Shown: in pieces, positions 6,653-16,200 of the stretch
Layout of the letters: every line of letters begins with the position of its first letter
Position numbering within the stretch: position 1 is the stretch's first letter
Assembly (NCBI GenBank): GCA_934330725.1
Contig: CAKRGM010000014.1
Location: 1 to 59,381, forward strand
Origin: an uncultured Lachnospiraceae bacterium
GTDB lineage: Bacteria > Bacillota > Clostridia > Lachnospirales > Lachnospiraceae
Length of the DNA: 59,381 bases
Direction: 5' to 3'
Translations under genes and position numbers: made by a program
The notes under the pieces: model-generated
Databases searched by the model: none
Seen by the model: the letters and a program-made list of their open reading frames with translations, nothing else
Told to the model about the DNA's origin: nothing

Positions 6653-7678
6653 ATGGATTACAAAAAAGCAGGCGTAGATATTGAGGCTGGATATAAATCA
6701 GTAGAATTAATGAAAAAATATGTAAAAGGAACAATGCGTCCTGAAGTTTTAGGCGGACTTGGTGGTTTCGCAGGTGCTTTTGATTTAAGCGCTATTAAGA
6801 ATATGGATGAACCAGTTTTATTATCAGGAACAGATGGCTGTGGAACAAAGGTTAAGCTGGCATTTGTTATGGATAAACATGATACAATAGGAATTGATGC
6901 TGTTGCAATGTGTGTTAATGATATTGCCTGCTCAGGTGGTGAGCCATTATTCTTCCTTGATTATATTGCATGTGGAAAGAATTATCCTGAAAAGATTGCA
7001 ACAATTGTAAGTGGTGTTGCAGAAGGCTGCAAGCAGTCAGAATGTGCGTTAGTTGGTGGAGAAACAGCAGAACATCCGGGACTTATGCCTGAAGATGAAT
7101 ATGATTTGGCAGGTTTTGCAGTTGGCGTTGCAGATAAGAAGGATATAATCGACGGTTCTACAATTAAGCAGGATGATGTTCTTATCGGCATTGCATCAAC
7201 TGGTGTACATAGCAACGGATTTTCACTTGTAAGAAAAGTTTTTGATATGAGTAAAGAATCTTTGAATAAGTATTATGACGAATTAGGCAAGACATTAGGT
7301 GAAGCTTTAATAGAGCCAACAAGAATATATGTTAAGGCTTTAAAGAATGTAAAGAATGCCGGTGTTAAGGTTAAAGGCTGCAGCCATATTACAGGTGGTG
7401 GTTTCTATGAGAACATTCCAAGAATGTTACCGGAAGGAATAACAGCAGTTGTTAAGAAAGACAGCTATGAAGTTCCTGCAATCTTTAAGCTTTTAGCTAA
7501 AGAAGGACAGATTGAAGAGGAAATGATGTACAACACATTTAACATGGGTCTTGGTATGGTCATTGCAGTTAATAAAGAAGATGTTACAAAGACAATGGAA
7601 GCAATTAATGCAGCCGGAGATACATGTTATATTGTAGGTTACACTAAGAATGGTGATAAGGGAGTCGAATTATGTTAA
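6653..7678 (+). CDS. purM: Phosphoribosylformylglycinamidine cyclo-ligase (AIR synthetase)
   Basis: A 341-residue enzyme that uses ATP to close FGAM into aminoimidazole ribonucleotide. It shows the PurM/PurL-type pattern: LGGLGGFAGAFDL near the start, SGTDGCGTKVKLA (about 58-70), VAMCVNDIACSGGEPLFFLDY (split around residues 84-104), GGETAEHPG and the STGVHSNGFSLVR loop. Length is standard. AAAGGAGA stands before the ATG, and the gene overlaps purN by seven bases, consistent with coupled translation. Confidence 0.97.
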   Translation: MDYKKAGVDIEAGYKSVELMKKYVKGTMRPEVLGGLGGFAGAFDLSAIKNMDEPVLLSGTDGCGTKVKLAFVMDKHDTIGIDAVAMCVNDIACSGGEPLFFLDYIACGKNYPEKIATIVSGVAEGCKQSECALVGGETAEHPGLMPEDEYDLAGFAVGVADKKDIIDGSTIKQDDVLIGIASTGVHSNGFSLVRKVFDMSKESLNKYYDELGKTLGEALIEPTRIYVKALKNVKNAGVKVKGCSHITGGGFYENIPRMLPEGITAVVKKDSYEVPAIFKLLAKEGQIEEEMMYNTFNMGLGMVIAVNKEDVTKTMEAINAAGDTCYIVGYTKNGDKGVELC

Positions 7679-8265
7679 GAATTGCTGTAATGGTTTCAGG
7701 AGGCGGAACAAACCTTCAGGCGATTATCGACGGTATTAAGAATGGCACTATTACAAATACTGAGATTGCAGCTGTTATCAGTAACAATGCTGATGCATAT
7801 GCCCTTACAAGAGCAAAGGAAAACGGGATTGAAGCAGTCCTGATTTCTCCAAAGAGCTATGAAACAAGACAGCAGTTTAATGAAGCACTTCTTAAAAAGG
7901 TTAATTCACTTAATGTTGACCTTATTGTGCTTGCAGGATTCCTTGTAAAGATACCTGAAGCTATGGTTCATGAATATAATCACAGAATTATAAATATTCA
8001 TCCATCACTTATACCATCATTTTGCGGGGTAGGTTTTTATGGATTACATGTACATGAAGCTGCGCTTAAAAAGGGTGTTAAAGTTACAGGTGCAACTGTG
8101 CATTATGTTGATGAGGGCATGGATACAGGTGAAATTATCCTTCAAAAACCAGTTATGGTTGAGGAAGGAGATACTCCACAAATACTTCAGAAAAGGGTTA
8201 TGGAACAGGCTGAGTGGAAGATACTTCCACAGGCAATTAACATGATAGCTAATAAAAACAGGTAA
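7672..8265 (+). CDS. purN: Phosphoribosylglycinamide formyltransferase
   Basis: A 197-residue folate-dependent enzyme that transfers a formyl group from 10-formyl-tetrahydrofolate to GAR. The start VSGGGTNLQAIID is typical. The catalytic Asn-His pair is in INIHPSLIPSF and the Asp in VDEGMDTGEII. Overlaps the end of purM and is followed after 62 bp by purD. Confidence 0.96.
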   Translation: MLRIAVMVSGGGTNLQAIIDGIKNGTITNTEIAAVISNNADAYALTRAKENGIEAVLISPKSYETRQQFNEALLKKVNSLNVDLIVLAGFLVKIPEAMVHEYNHRIINIHPSLIPSFCGVGFYGLHVHEAALKKGVKVTGATVHYVDEGMDTGEIILQKPVMVEEGDTPQILQKRVMEQAEWKILPQAINMIANKNR

Positions 8266-8327
8266 TATTATAATTTGCAGAAATAATTGATAAGTAATAT
8301 ACAAATATAGAAAGGCATGGTAATTCT

Positions 8328-9608
8328 ATGAAAATTCTTGTAGTTGGAAGCGGCGGACGTGAACATGCGATATGCTGGAAGATTTCACAGAGCAGCAAGG
8401 CTGACAAAATATACTGCGCACCTGGTAATGCAGGTATTGCAGAAGTTGCAGAGTGTGTTAATATCGGTGCAATGGAGTTTGATAAATTAGTTGCATTTGC
8501 TAAAGAAAAGGAAATCGATCTTACTGTAGTTGGTATGGATGATCCACTTGTAGGCGGAATCGTTGATGCATTTGAAGCAGAAGGATTAAGAGTATTCGGA
8601 CCAAGAAAGAATGCGGCTATCCTTGAGGGTTCAAAAGCATTTTCAAAGGATCTTATGAAGAAATACAACATTCCTACAGCTGCTTATGAAACATTTACTG
8701 ATCCGGAGGAAGCTAAGAAGTATCTTGAAACTTCAAAGTATCCAATCGTACTTAAAGCAGATGGACTTGCACTTGGTAAGGGTGTTCTTATCTGCCAGAC
8801 AAAGGAAGAAGCAATGGATGGTGTCTGCGAACTTATGCAGGACAAGAAGTTTGGTGCAGCCGGAAATACAATAGTAGTAGAAGAGTTCATGACAGGACGT
8901 GAAGTATCAGTACTTTCATTTGTCGATGGAAATACAATAAAAATCATGTCATCAGCACAGGATCACAAGAGAGCCAAAGATGGCGATCAGGGTCTTAACA
9001 CAGGTGGAATGGGTAACTTCTCACCAAGTCCTTTCTACACAAAGGAAGTTGATGATTTCTGCAAAAAGCATATATATCAGGCAACAGTTGATGCAATGAA
9101 AGCTGAAGGACGTCCGTTTAAGGGTGTAATATTCTTCGGACTTATGCTTACTGAAGAGGGTCCAAAGGTACTTGAGTACAATGCAAGATTTGGTGATCCT
9201 GAAGCACAGGTAGTTCTTCCAAGAATGAAGAATGATATTATCGATGTGTTTGAGGCTTGCATTGACGGAACACTTGATAAAGTTGATCTTCAGTTTGAAG
9301 ATAATGCATGTGTATGTGTTGTTCTTGCTTCAGACGGATATCCTGTATCATATGAAAAAGGCTTTGAAATAACAGGTATGGAAAACTTTAAAAATAAAGA
9401 TGGTTATTATCTTTTCCATGCAGGTTCAAAGTTTGATAAAGATGGCAAGGTTGTAACAAACGGAGGAAGAGTTCTTGGTGTTACAGCACTTGGAAAAGAC
9501 TTAAAAGAAGCCCGTGCCAATGCATATAAGGCAACAGAATGGGTTAATTTTGCCAATAAATACATGCGTCATGATATTGGTAAGTCAATTGATGAGGCAA
9601 ATATATAA
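8328..9608 (+). CDS. purD: Phosphoribosylamine-glycine ligase (GAR synthetase)
   Basis: A 426-residue ATP-grasp enzyme joining phosphoribosylamine and glycine. The amino end MKILVVGSGGREHAI is diagnostic. Further signatures are KADGLALGKGV (ATP-binding), QDHKRAKDGDQGLNTGGMG and EYNARFGDPEAQ. Full length. AAAGG precedes the ATG at a usual distance. Together with purE, purM and purN it covers non-adjacent steps of IMP synthesis; the remaining pur genes must lie elsewhere. Confidence 0.97.
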   Translation: MKILVVGSGGREHAICWKISQSSKADKIYCAPGNAGIAEVAECVNIGAMEFDKLVAFAKEKEIDLTVVGMDDPLVGGIVDAFEAEGLRVFGPRKNAAILEGSKAFSKDLMKKYNIPTAAYETFTDPEEAKKYLETSKYPIVLKADGLALGKGVLICQTKEEAMDGVCELMQDKKFGAAGNTIVVEEFMTGREVSVLSFVDGNTIKIMSSAQDHKRAKDGDQGLNTGGMGNFSPSPFYTKEVDDFCKKHIYQATVDAMKAEGRPFKGVIFFGLMLTEEGPKVLEYNARFGDPEAQVVLPRMKNDIIDVFEACIDGTLDKVDLQFEDNACVCVVLASDGYPVSYEKGFEITGMENFKNKDGYYLFHAGSKFDKDGKVVTNGGRVLGVTALGKDLKEARANAYKATEWVNFANKYMRHDIGKSIDEANI

Positions 9609-9660
9609 CTGGTACATTGATTCCTGAATAGTCAGTTTTAATTTATTGTAACCAGTCTAC

Positions 9661-9696
9661 ATGGCTATTTGTGATGCAGACGCCGCAAATAGCCAT
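9661..9696 (+). promoter_or_regulatory. 13-bp stem hairpin between purD and hisS
   Basis: ATGGCTATTTGTG pairs with CGCAAATAGCCAT across a 10-nt loop (one G-T pair). There is no U-run after it, so it is not an ordinary intrinsic terminator. The loop's GACGC could also pair with GCGTC at 9747-9751, next to the hisS ribosome site, which would allow alternative folds. A T-box was looked for and not seen. Confidence 0.5.
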
Positions 9697-9769
9697 TATC
9701 GTTAAGCTGAATCTGAAATTCGGCTTGCGGTTTTTCCGATTTAAAAGCGTCCGCGGAATGAGGATTAAT

Positions 9770-11020
9770 ATGAAAGTAACACCTGTTAAAGGAACCAATG
9801 ATTATCTTCCTAAAGAGGTAGAGATAAGAGATTATCTTCAAAGTAAGATATTAGAAGTATATACAGCAAATGGATTTGAACACATTATAACTCCTGTTAT
9901 TGAGGATATTGAAAACCTTGATAAGAGTGAGGGTGGAGACAATCTTAACCTTATTTTTAAAATACTTAAAAGAGGAGATAAGCTTGACAAGGCACTTAAT
10001 GCCGGAGTAACAGCTGATAATGAAAACGTATTATCAGATATGGGACTCAGATATGATCTTACGCTCCCTTTAAGCAGATATTTTGCTAATAATAAAGACA
10101 AGCTTCCACTGCCCATGAAATGTATCCAGGTAGACAGGGTATATAGAGCAGAAAGACCGCAAAAAGGCCGTTTAAGAGAATTTATCCAGTGTGATATTGA
10201 TATTATAGGTTCAGAATCATCAGATTCAGAAGTAGAACTGATTCTTACAACAACTAAGGCTCTTAAGGCAATAGGAATGAATAATTTCAAGGTTAAGGTA
10301 AATGACAGAAGACTGTTAAGAGCAGTTCTTTTACAGCTTGGATTTAATGAGGAAGACTTAGACAGTGTCTGCATTACATTTGATAAGATGGATAAGATTG
10401 GCATGGAAGGCGTGGAAGAAGAGCTTAAGTCTAAGAATTTTGATGCAAAGGCAATTGATAATTTCGTTAGTTTCCTTGCAAAGAATGACTTCAGCCTTGA
10501 ATCTTTAAAAGATATGCTTGAAGATAAGACACCTGTTGAAAGCCTTGAAAATATTATAAATTCTGTAAAGACTTTATCCGACGGAAGTTATGATATAGTA
10601 TTTGATCTGTCACTTGTAAGAGGACAGGGATATTACACAGGAACAGTATTTGAAGTTGAAAGCATTGACTTTAAGGGAGCGATTGCAGGCGGAGGAAGAT
10701 ATGACCACTTAATTGGCAAATTCCTTAACCAGCAGATACCTGCAGTAGGCTTTTCAATCGGATTTGAACGTATCTTTACAATACTTATGCAGAATGGTAT
10801 TAAGATACCTGAAAGAAACAAAAAGATTGCAGTTCTTTATGGTGACGGTGAATTAACAGAAGCTGTTAAAAAAGCAGATGAGTTAAGAGCACAGGGCAGC
10901 GTGGCATCTATATACTTAAAACCTAAAAAAGTTGGAAAGTTCCTTGATAAATTAGAAGAACACGGATTTGACGGATTCTTTACAATTGGACAGTCAGAAG
11001 AAGTGAAGATGTTTGAATAA
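9770..11020 (+). CDS. hisS: Histidyl-tRNA synthetase
   Basis: A 416-residue class II synthetase that charges tRNA-His. Motifs: PVKGTNDYLP at the start, motif 2 around RVYRAERPQKGRLREFIQCD (about 123-142), histidine-specific VRGQGYYTGTVFE and AGGGRYD, then a short Rossmann-like anticodon-binding domain at the end. The start at 9770 is chosen because AGGA stands six bases before it; an open frame extends further upstream, but only across the hairpin region. HisZ is less likely because the histidine-binding loops and the C-terminal domain are both present. Confidence 0.92.
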   Translation: MKVTPVKGTNDYLPKEVEIRDYLQSKILEVYTANGFEHIITPVIEDIENLDKSEGGDNLNLIFKILKRGDKLDKALNAGVTADNENVLSDMGLRYDLTLPLSRYFANNKDKLPLPMKCIQVDRVYRAERPQKGRLREFIQCDIDIIGSESSDSEVELILTTTKALKAIGMNNFKVKVNDRRLLRAVLLQLGFNEEDLDSVCITFDKMDKIGMEGVEEELKSKNFDAKAIDNFVSFLAKNDFSLESLKDMLEDKTPVESLENIINSVKTLSDGSYDIVFDLSLVRGQGYYTGTVFEVESIDFKGAIAGGGRYDHLIGKFLNQQIPAVGFSIGFERIFTILMQNGIKIPERNKKIAVLYGDGELTEAVKKADELRAQGSVASIYLKPKKVGKFLDKLEEHGFDGFFTIGQSEEVKMFE

Positions 11021-11045
11021 GGTTTAGAATAATATCTATTTAAAA

Positions 11046-11102
11046 TAAAAATCGCACAATCATATCTTAGAGATTTTTAAGATGTGATGTGCGATTTTTT
11101 GT
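11046..11102 (+). terminator. Intrinsic terminator after hisS
   Basis: AAAATCGCACA...TGTGCGATTTTTT forms a long stem, with an inner TCATATCTTA/TAAGATGTGA pairing, followed by a T tract. Confidence 0.9.
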
Positions 11103-11240
11103 TATTGATTTTTTAATATAATTGGATAAAATAAATATAGTGATAAATTATGATAAAATAATGATAAAAAGAGCCGGGTTATCTTACATTCTAAAGCAGC
11201 AAATGATTACAGATTTTGTGAGAAAAAAAGGAGTTAATGT

Positions 11241-11693
11241 ATGATTGTATATCATGGAAGTAATGTAGAAGTATCAATTCCACGCATTTTGCAGAATGGT
11301 TTTTACAAGGATTTTGGATATGGATTTTACTGTACCAGCTATGAGAAGCAGGCAAAGCGATGGGCAATGACAAGAAAAGGTTCATCTGTAGTAAACTGTT
11401 ATGAATATAGAATGAATGTGGAATTAAAAGTATTGAAGTTTGACGAGATGACGGACAAATGGCTTGATTTTGTGGCAGATTGCAGACGCGGAATTGAACA
11501 TGACTATGACATCGTTGAAGGACCTATGGCGGATGATCAGATTTGGAATTTTGTCGAAGGTTTTATTGATGGCAAAATCCCGAGAGATGCATTCTGGGGA
11601 CTGGTAAGGTTTAATTATCCTGCTCATCAGATTGTATTTTGTACAGAAGAGGCACTGAAAACATTGACTTTTGAAGGGAGCGAGACATTATGA
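11241..11693 (+). CDS. DUF3990-type putative ADP-ribosyltransferase (toxin-like)
   Basis: A 150-residue protein beginning MIVYHGSN and continuing YGFYCTSYEKQAKRWA, with a late HQIVFCTEEALKTL strand. This is the layout of DUF3990, a family placed among ADP-ribosyltransferase-like folds: His5 of YHGS, Tyr27/Tyr30 of GYGFY and Gln130 before the VFCTE strand match an H-Y-[EQ]-type triad. AAAGGAG precedes the start. The downstream gene overlaps by four bases (ATGA), and DUF3990 genes commonly sit beside DUF3791-type genes, so this is likely a toxin/antitoxin-like pair. Target and activity are unknown. Confidence 0.7.
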   Translation: MIVYHGSNVEVSIPRILQNGFYKDFGYGFYCTSYEKQAKRWAMTRKGSSVVNCYEYRMNVELKVLKFDEMTDKWLDFVADCRRGIEHDYDIVEGPMADDQIWNFVEGFIDGKIPRDAFWGLVRFNYPAHQIVFCTEEALKTLTFEGSETL

Positions 11694-12160
11694 AGAATAA
11701 GTACTTCCCAGATGAAGATATAGAGACGAATGATCTATATTTTGTATGTTATATGATAGAGCGAGTGGCAAGGTATATTAAGCAGAAAAATAAGTATGTC
11801 GTAAATACAATTGGACGAAAAGGCTTATATCATCTGCTTAGTTGTGCAAATGTATTACATTGTGAAAATTCGTTGAAGGTAGAAGAGGACTGGATAAAAG
11901 ATTATGATTTAAAAAATGGAGATTATGATATTACGGCAGTTGATAAAGAAATGGCGGCAATTATTCCATCGCCTTTAGATATGGGTGCTGTATATCAGCG
12001 TTTAATTGCAGATACATTAACTTCTAAGGAAGACTTCGTAGATGGAATAATTAGAGTATATAACGATGAAATATGCGATGTAATTGACAATTACAATTGC
12101 AGTGCATTCTATGAACCATCATATGTAATTGCGAGAGCATATCAGAATGGTGGATTCTAG
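11690..12160 (+). CDS. DUF3791-like partner of the DUF3990 protein
   Basis: A 156-residue acidic, helical protein whose N-terminal half reads DLYFVCYMIERVARYIKQ...IGRKGLYHLLSCANVLHCEN. This resembles the DUF3791 pattern (YCIE...G...VLH). The C-terminal half is extra helix without a recognised motif, ending YVIARAYQNGGF. Translation is coupled to the upstream ADP-ribosyltransferase-like gene through ATGA. It may neutralise that protein or tether it to a target. The family assignment is by pattern and moderately sure; the partner role is inference. Confidence 0.55.
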   Translation: MKNKYFPDEDIETNDLYFVCYMIERVARYIKQKNKYVVNTIGRKGLYHLLSCANVLHCENSLKVEEDWIKDYDLKNGDYDITAVDKEMAAIIPSPLDMGAVYQRLIADTLTSKEDFVDGIIRVYNDEICDVIDNYNCSAFYEPSYVIARAYQNGGF

Positions 12161-12224
12161 TAGACAAAGAAGGCATATTAGTTTATGTGGTTTTATGTCA
12201 AGATATCTTTAGTGTGTTCGACAA

Positions 12225-12306
12225 TGCTTTCGCCAGAATCCCGAATTTAGCATGGCTGGTACTTAAACAGCCTAAATACCGCTGCCAGTGCTAAATTACG
12301 AGAGCG
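12225..12306. repeat. Imperfect hairpin element related to 3723-3855
   Basis: GCTTTCG pairs with CGAGAGC, GAATTTAGCA with TGCTAAATT, and GGTA with TACC, around a central loop. Read on the minus strand, the shoulder CACGCTCTCG is the same ten bases found at 3749-3758 in the larger palindrome. It lies between convergent genes, so it may also help terminate transcription. Confidence 0.5.
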
Positions 12307-12377
12307 TGCCTGCAGTGAATTAATTAATTGGGCAGAATAGTGAGTCTGAAAAAGTGAGTTTCGCAATTGTCAGGATT

Positions 12378-13031
12378 CTATTTAACAGTACATTTCGCCA
12401 GTGCATTTTTTATTGCATCAAGAAGGATGGTAGAAGTGTATTTATTTTCTGAACTGTAAGTTATATTGTCAGTGCTTCCGGTTTCAATTACAGATTTGGC
12501 AAGGCTGTTGAAAGAGTTTTCTATCATTGGATACATTGTAGTGACAGAGTCTGAAAGGTTTTTAAGTTCAATGCTGTTTATATTATTTTTGTCAACAGTT
12601 ACTTGAACATCCACCGGGTTTCCGTTAAGTGTAATGGAGGCAGTGTATACTCCAGGAATATATGTATTTGCCACAGACTGGTCGGAACTGGTCTTTACAG
12701 CTGAATTACCGGATAAATTACCGGATAAATTACCGGATGAACTACCGCTTGAATTACCACTTGAACTACCACTTGAACTGCTACCTGAACTACCACCTGA
12801 AATACCATTTGTATTATCTGTTGAATTGCCGGTAGTACTGCCTGAGTTGCCGGTTGCAGTTGTCGGTGCTGTTTTTGAAGACTGTACTATACCGGCAGTG
12901 TCTTTGCTGTCAGATGAACAGGAGTTAGATGATATTATGACAGCCAGGAGAATAACAGCAGCAATAACAGCGATTGCGCCGGCTATTAATTCTTTCATTC
13001 GAATAACAACAATTTTCGTATTTGAATTCAT
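12378..13031 (-). CDS. Membrane-anchored Ser/Gly-rich protein with FMN_bind-like domain
   Basis: A 217-residue protein with an N-terminal transmembrane segment (about 13-34), a Ser/Gly/Asn-rich linker (about 45-110) built partly of 12-bp repeats, and a C-terminal domain of about 90 residues (from YIPGVYTASITLNGNPVDVQ) that follows the FMN_bind fold pattern. The usual SGATxTS flavinylation site aligns with SENKYTST, so the threonine that carries FMN seems to be absent. It may bind or sense something else, or be non-flavinylated. AGGAAGG precedes the start. A Cys after the membrane segment (SNSC) is a weak lipobox candidate only. Confidence 0.65.
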   Translation of the reverse strand: MNSNTKIVVIRMKELIAGAIAVIAAVILLAVIISSNSCSSDSKDTAGIVQSSKTAPTTATGNSGSTTGNSTDNTNGISGGSSGSSSSGSSSGNSSGSSSGNLSGNLSGNSAVKTSSDQSVANTYIPGVYTASITLNGNPVDVQVTVDKNNINSIELKNLSDSVTTMYPMIENSFNSLAKSVIETGSTDNITYSSENKYTSTILLDAIKNALAKCTVK

Positions 13032-13214
13032 AAGTCCATACCTTCCTATTTGTTAGTAAATTATATGCGCATATAAAAAAAATAGAATTAAGAAAACGAA
13101 ATGTGGTAGAATAAAAATAATGAATCAGCGATTCTGTAAAATAGCCTGACTTTTAAACCGGCATTTTTGAATCAGCCAGATTAATAATGTTTATGCAGCA
13201 GGGAAGGGGAAATC

Positions 13215-16200
13215 ATGTCATTACAGCTTATTCTTGGAGGCTCCGGATCGGGTAAATCACAATATTTATACAATGATATTATAAAAAGATCACAGGAGCA
13301 TCCCAAGCAGAATTATATAATTGTGGTTCCGGAACAGTACACTATGGAAACACAGAAGAAAATAGTAAATATGCATCCCAGACGGGGGATTCTTAACATA
13401 GATGTAGTAAGCTTTGAAAGATTTGCATTTAAGGTATTTGAAGAGGTGGGGGGACAAAACAGACCTGTACTCGATGATACCGGTAAGAATCTTATCATAA
13501 GAAGAGTTCTTGAAAGCTGCAAAAAGAATATGACATATTTTGGAAGCAGTATAAATAAAGTAGGTTTTGTATCTGAGTTAAAATCTGTAATATCTGAAAT
13601 GCTTCAGTATAATATCGGACCTGACAGATTAAAGGAAATATGTGAACAGTCAAAGCAAAACAGACAGCTTAGCGCAAAGCTTAATGATATAAGTCTTGTT
13701 TATAGTGCATTTAAAGATTATATGAGCAGTAATTATATAACTTCAGAAGAAATTCTTGATGTGCTCTGCAATGTTTTGAATAAATCGGACATGGTAAAAA
13801 ACAGTGAGATTGTGTTTGATGGATTTACAGGATTTACTCCGGTTCAGTATAAGCTTATAAGACTTTTATTAAACCAGTGCCGCAGTATTCAGATTTCAAT
13901 TACAATAGACCGCAGCGAAAAAGTCAATGTGTACGAGGGAATGCAGAATCTTTTCTTTATGAGTAAGGAATTTATACAAAAGCTCATGAAAATATGTGAT
14001 GAGAAGCATGTTGAGGTAAAGAATAATATTTATCTTGGAAATGATGTTAATTACCGTTTTATTAAGGATAACAAACCTATAAGTGATCTTGCATATCTTG
14101 AGAAAAATATATTCAGATTTGGACGTGAACGGTATATGGATGTACCGGAAAATATAAAGATTTATAATGCGTTTGTGCCGAAGGACGAAGCGCAGTTTGT
14201 TGTAAGTGAAATAATAAAGCTTACCCGCCTTGGTGGTTACAGGTATAAAGATATTGCAATTGTACTTGGTGATATGGACAGTTATGCAAAGATTACTGCA
14301 AAGCTGTTAGAACTTAATGATATTCCATATTTCCTTGATAACAAAAGAAAAGTCACAGGAAGCAGCTTTGTTGAGCTGATAAGGAGCAGTCTTGAAATTA
14401 TAGAGAAAGGTTATACCTATGACAGTATTTTAAGATATTTAAAAACAGGAATGACAGGAATTGATAAAAATGACATTGATGTACTTGATAATTATTGTAT
14501 TGCAATGGGCATCCGCGGAAAGAAAGCATGGCATGATAAATGGAAGAAGCAGGCTATTCGGGGCAAAAACAAATACGATCTTGAGCGTCTTAATGAATTG
14601 AGACAAAAAATAGTGGATGATCTGTCATATTTACAGGATTGTGTAGATAACAGCAAAAAAGGTGCAGTCAAAGTAAAAGATATGATGATGGCACTTTACA
14701 GATTTATAACTGCACTTAACTGCAGCCAGGCTATTAATGAAATGGGCAGCAGGAAAGAGGCAGGAAAAGAATATGACCAGCTTTATAAAAAAGTTATGCA
14801 GCTTTTTGACAAGATTGTTGAACTGCTTGGTGAAGAAATCTTAAGTATCGGTGAATTTAATAAGATTATTGATGCCGGATTTGATGAAATAAAGGTTGGA
14901 CTTATTCCTCCGACAAATGACTGCGTAGTTATCGGTGACATTGAAAGAACAAGGCTTGATAACGTTCGTGTCATGTTTTTTATGGGTGTAAACGACGGAA
15001 TAGTTCCAAAGACCAGTGAAAACAGAAGCGTGCTGTCCCAGACAGATAGAAATTACCTTGAAAATATGAATATTGAGATGGCACCATCATCAAGAAAGAA
15101 AGCATTTATTCAAAGGTTCTATCTGTATCTTATTATGACAAAGGCATCAGAAAAACTGTATATATCATATTCAGGAAAGGATACTGCAGGCAATACAATT
15201 CTGCCATCATACCTTATCAGAAATATAAGGAACAGTTTCCCTGAAATACAGGTGAGCCGCAGCGAGAATATAAAGCCGCAGTTAGGATATATAAAGATAC
15301 CAAAGGCACAGATAGAGTGGAATGAAGAAAACTATATAAATACATTAAGTGCCAATACGGTGTTAGATCTGTATGGTAATGAGATCAGTGGAAGTGTAAC
15401 ATCATTTGAAAAGTTTGCGTCATGTCAGTTTGCATATTTCCTTCAGTATGGACTTAAGCTTACAGAACGTGATGAATATAAATTTGCTGTAAATGATTTT
15501 GGTACAATTCTGCATGCTGTACTTGAGGATGTTACGGGAAGGCTTATAGACAGTAAAAAATCAATAAGTCTGCTTTCAGATGATGAAAGAAGCAGGATGG
15601 TAACGGAAAGTGTAATAAAGATTACGAACGACTATGGAAATACTATTCTGAAGGATTCAAGCCGTAATGAGTATATGATAGACAGAATAATAAAACTGGC
15701 AGACAGGACAGTGCTGACAGTAGGAAAGCAGCTTGAAAAGGGAATGTTTACACCTGATGCATATGAGATAAAGTTTCTTGTGGACAGTGACAGGGTAAAA
15801 GGTGACAAAAGGCTGTCTATGGTTGGAAAAATAGACAGGATAGATATATGTGAAGATGATGAAAATGTATATGTAAATGTAATTGATTACAAAACAGGTA
15901 AAACAGACTTTGAACTTTTAAAGACATATTATGGATTAAAACTTCAGCTCATAACGTATATGAAGGCTGCGATGAATATTGAAAAAATAAGACATCCGGC
16001 AAAAAGGATAATTCCATCGGGAATACTTTATTATAATATTGAAAACCCGATAATCGAGGCTGACAGTATCAGTGGTGATGACAGCGAAAATAAGGACTGC
16101 ATTGAGCTTAAGCTTCTTGAGGCATTAAGGATGAAGGGTGTTATTAATGACAATATTTCCATAATAAAAAAGATGGATGATACAGATGGAAAATCCCTGT

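Noticed and set aside
9609..9769. T-box leader ahead of hisS
   Set aside because: No T-box bulge sequence, specifier loop or terminator with U-tract could be found; only the isolated hairpin is present.
9838..10404. 188-codon minus-strand frame within hisS
   Set aside because: Antisense shadow of hisS, Ser/Leu-rich as expected from reversed codons, with no ribosome site.
12634..13056. Long plus-strand open frame rich in Pro, Glu and Leu
   Set aside because: It is the antisense reading of the Ser/Gly repeat in the FMN_bind-like gene; it has no ribosome site and its composition is explained by the 12-bp repeats.
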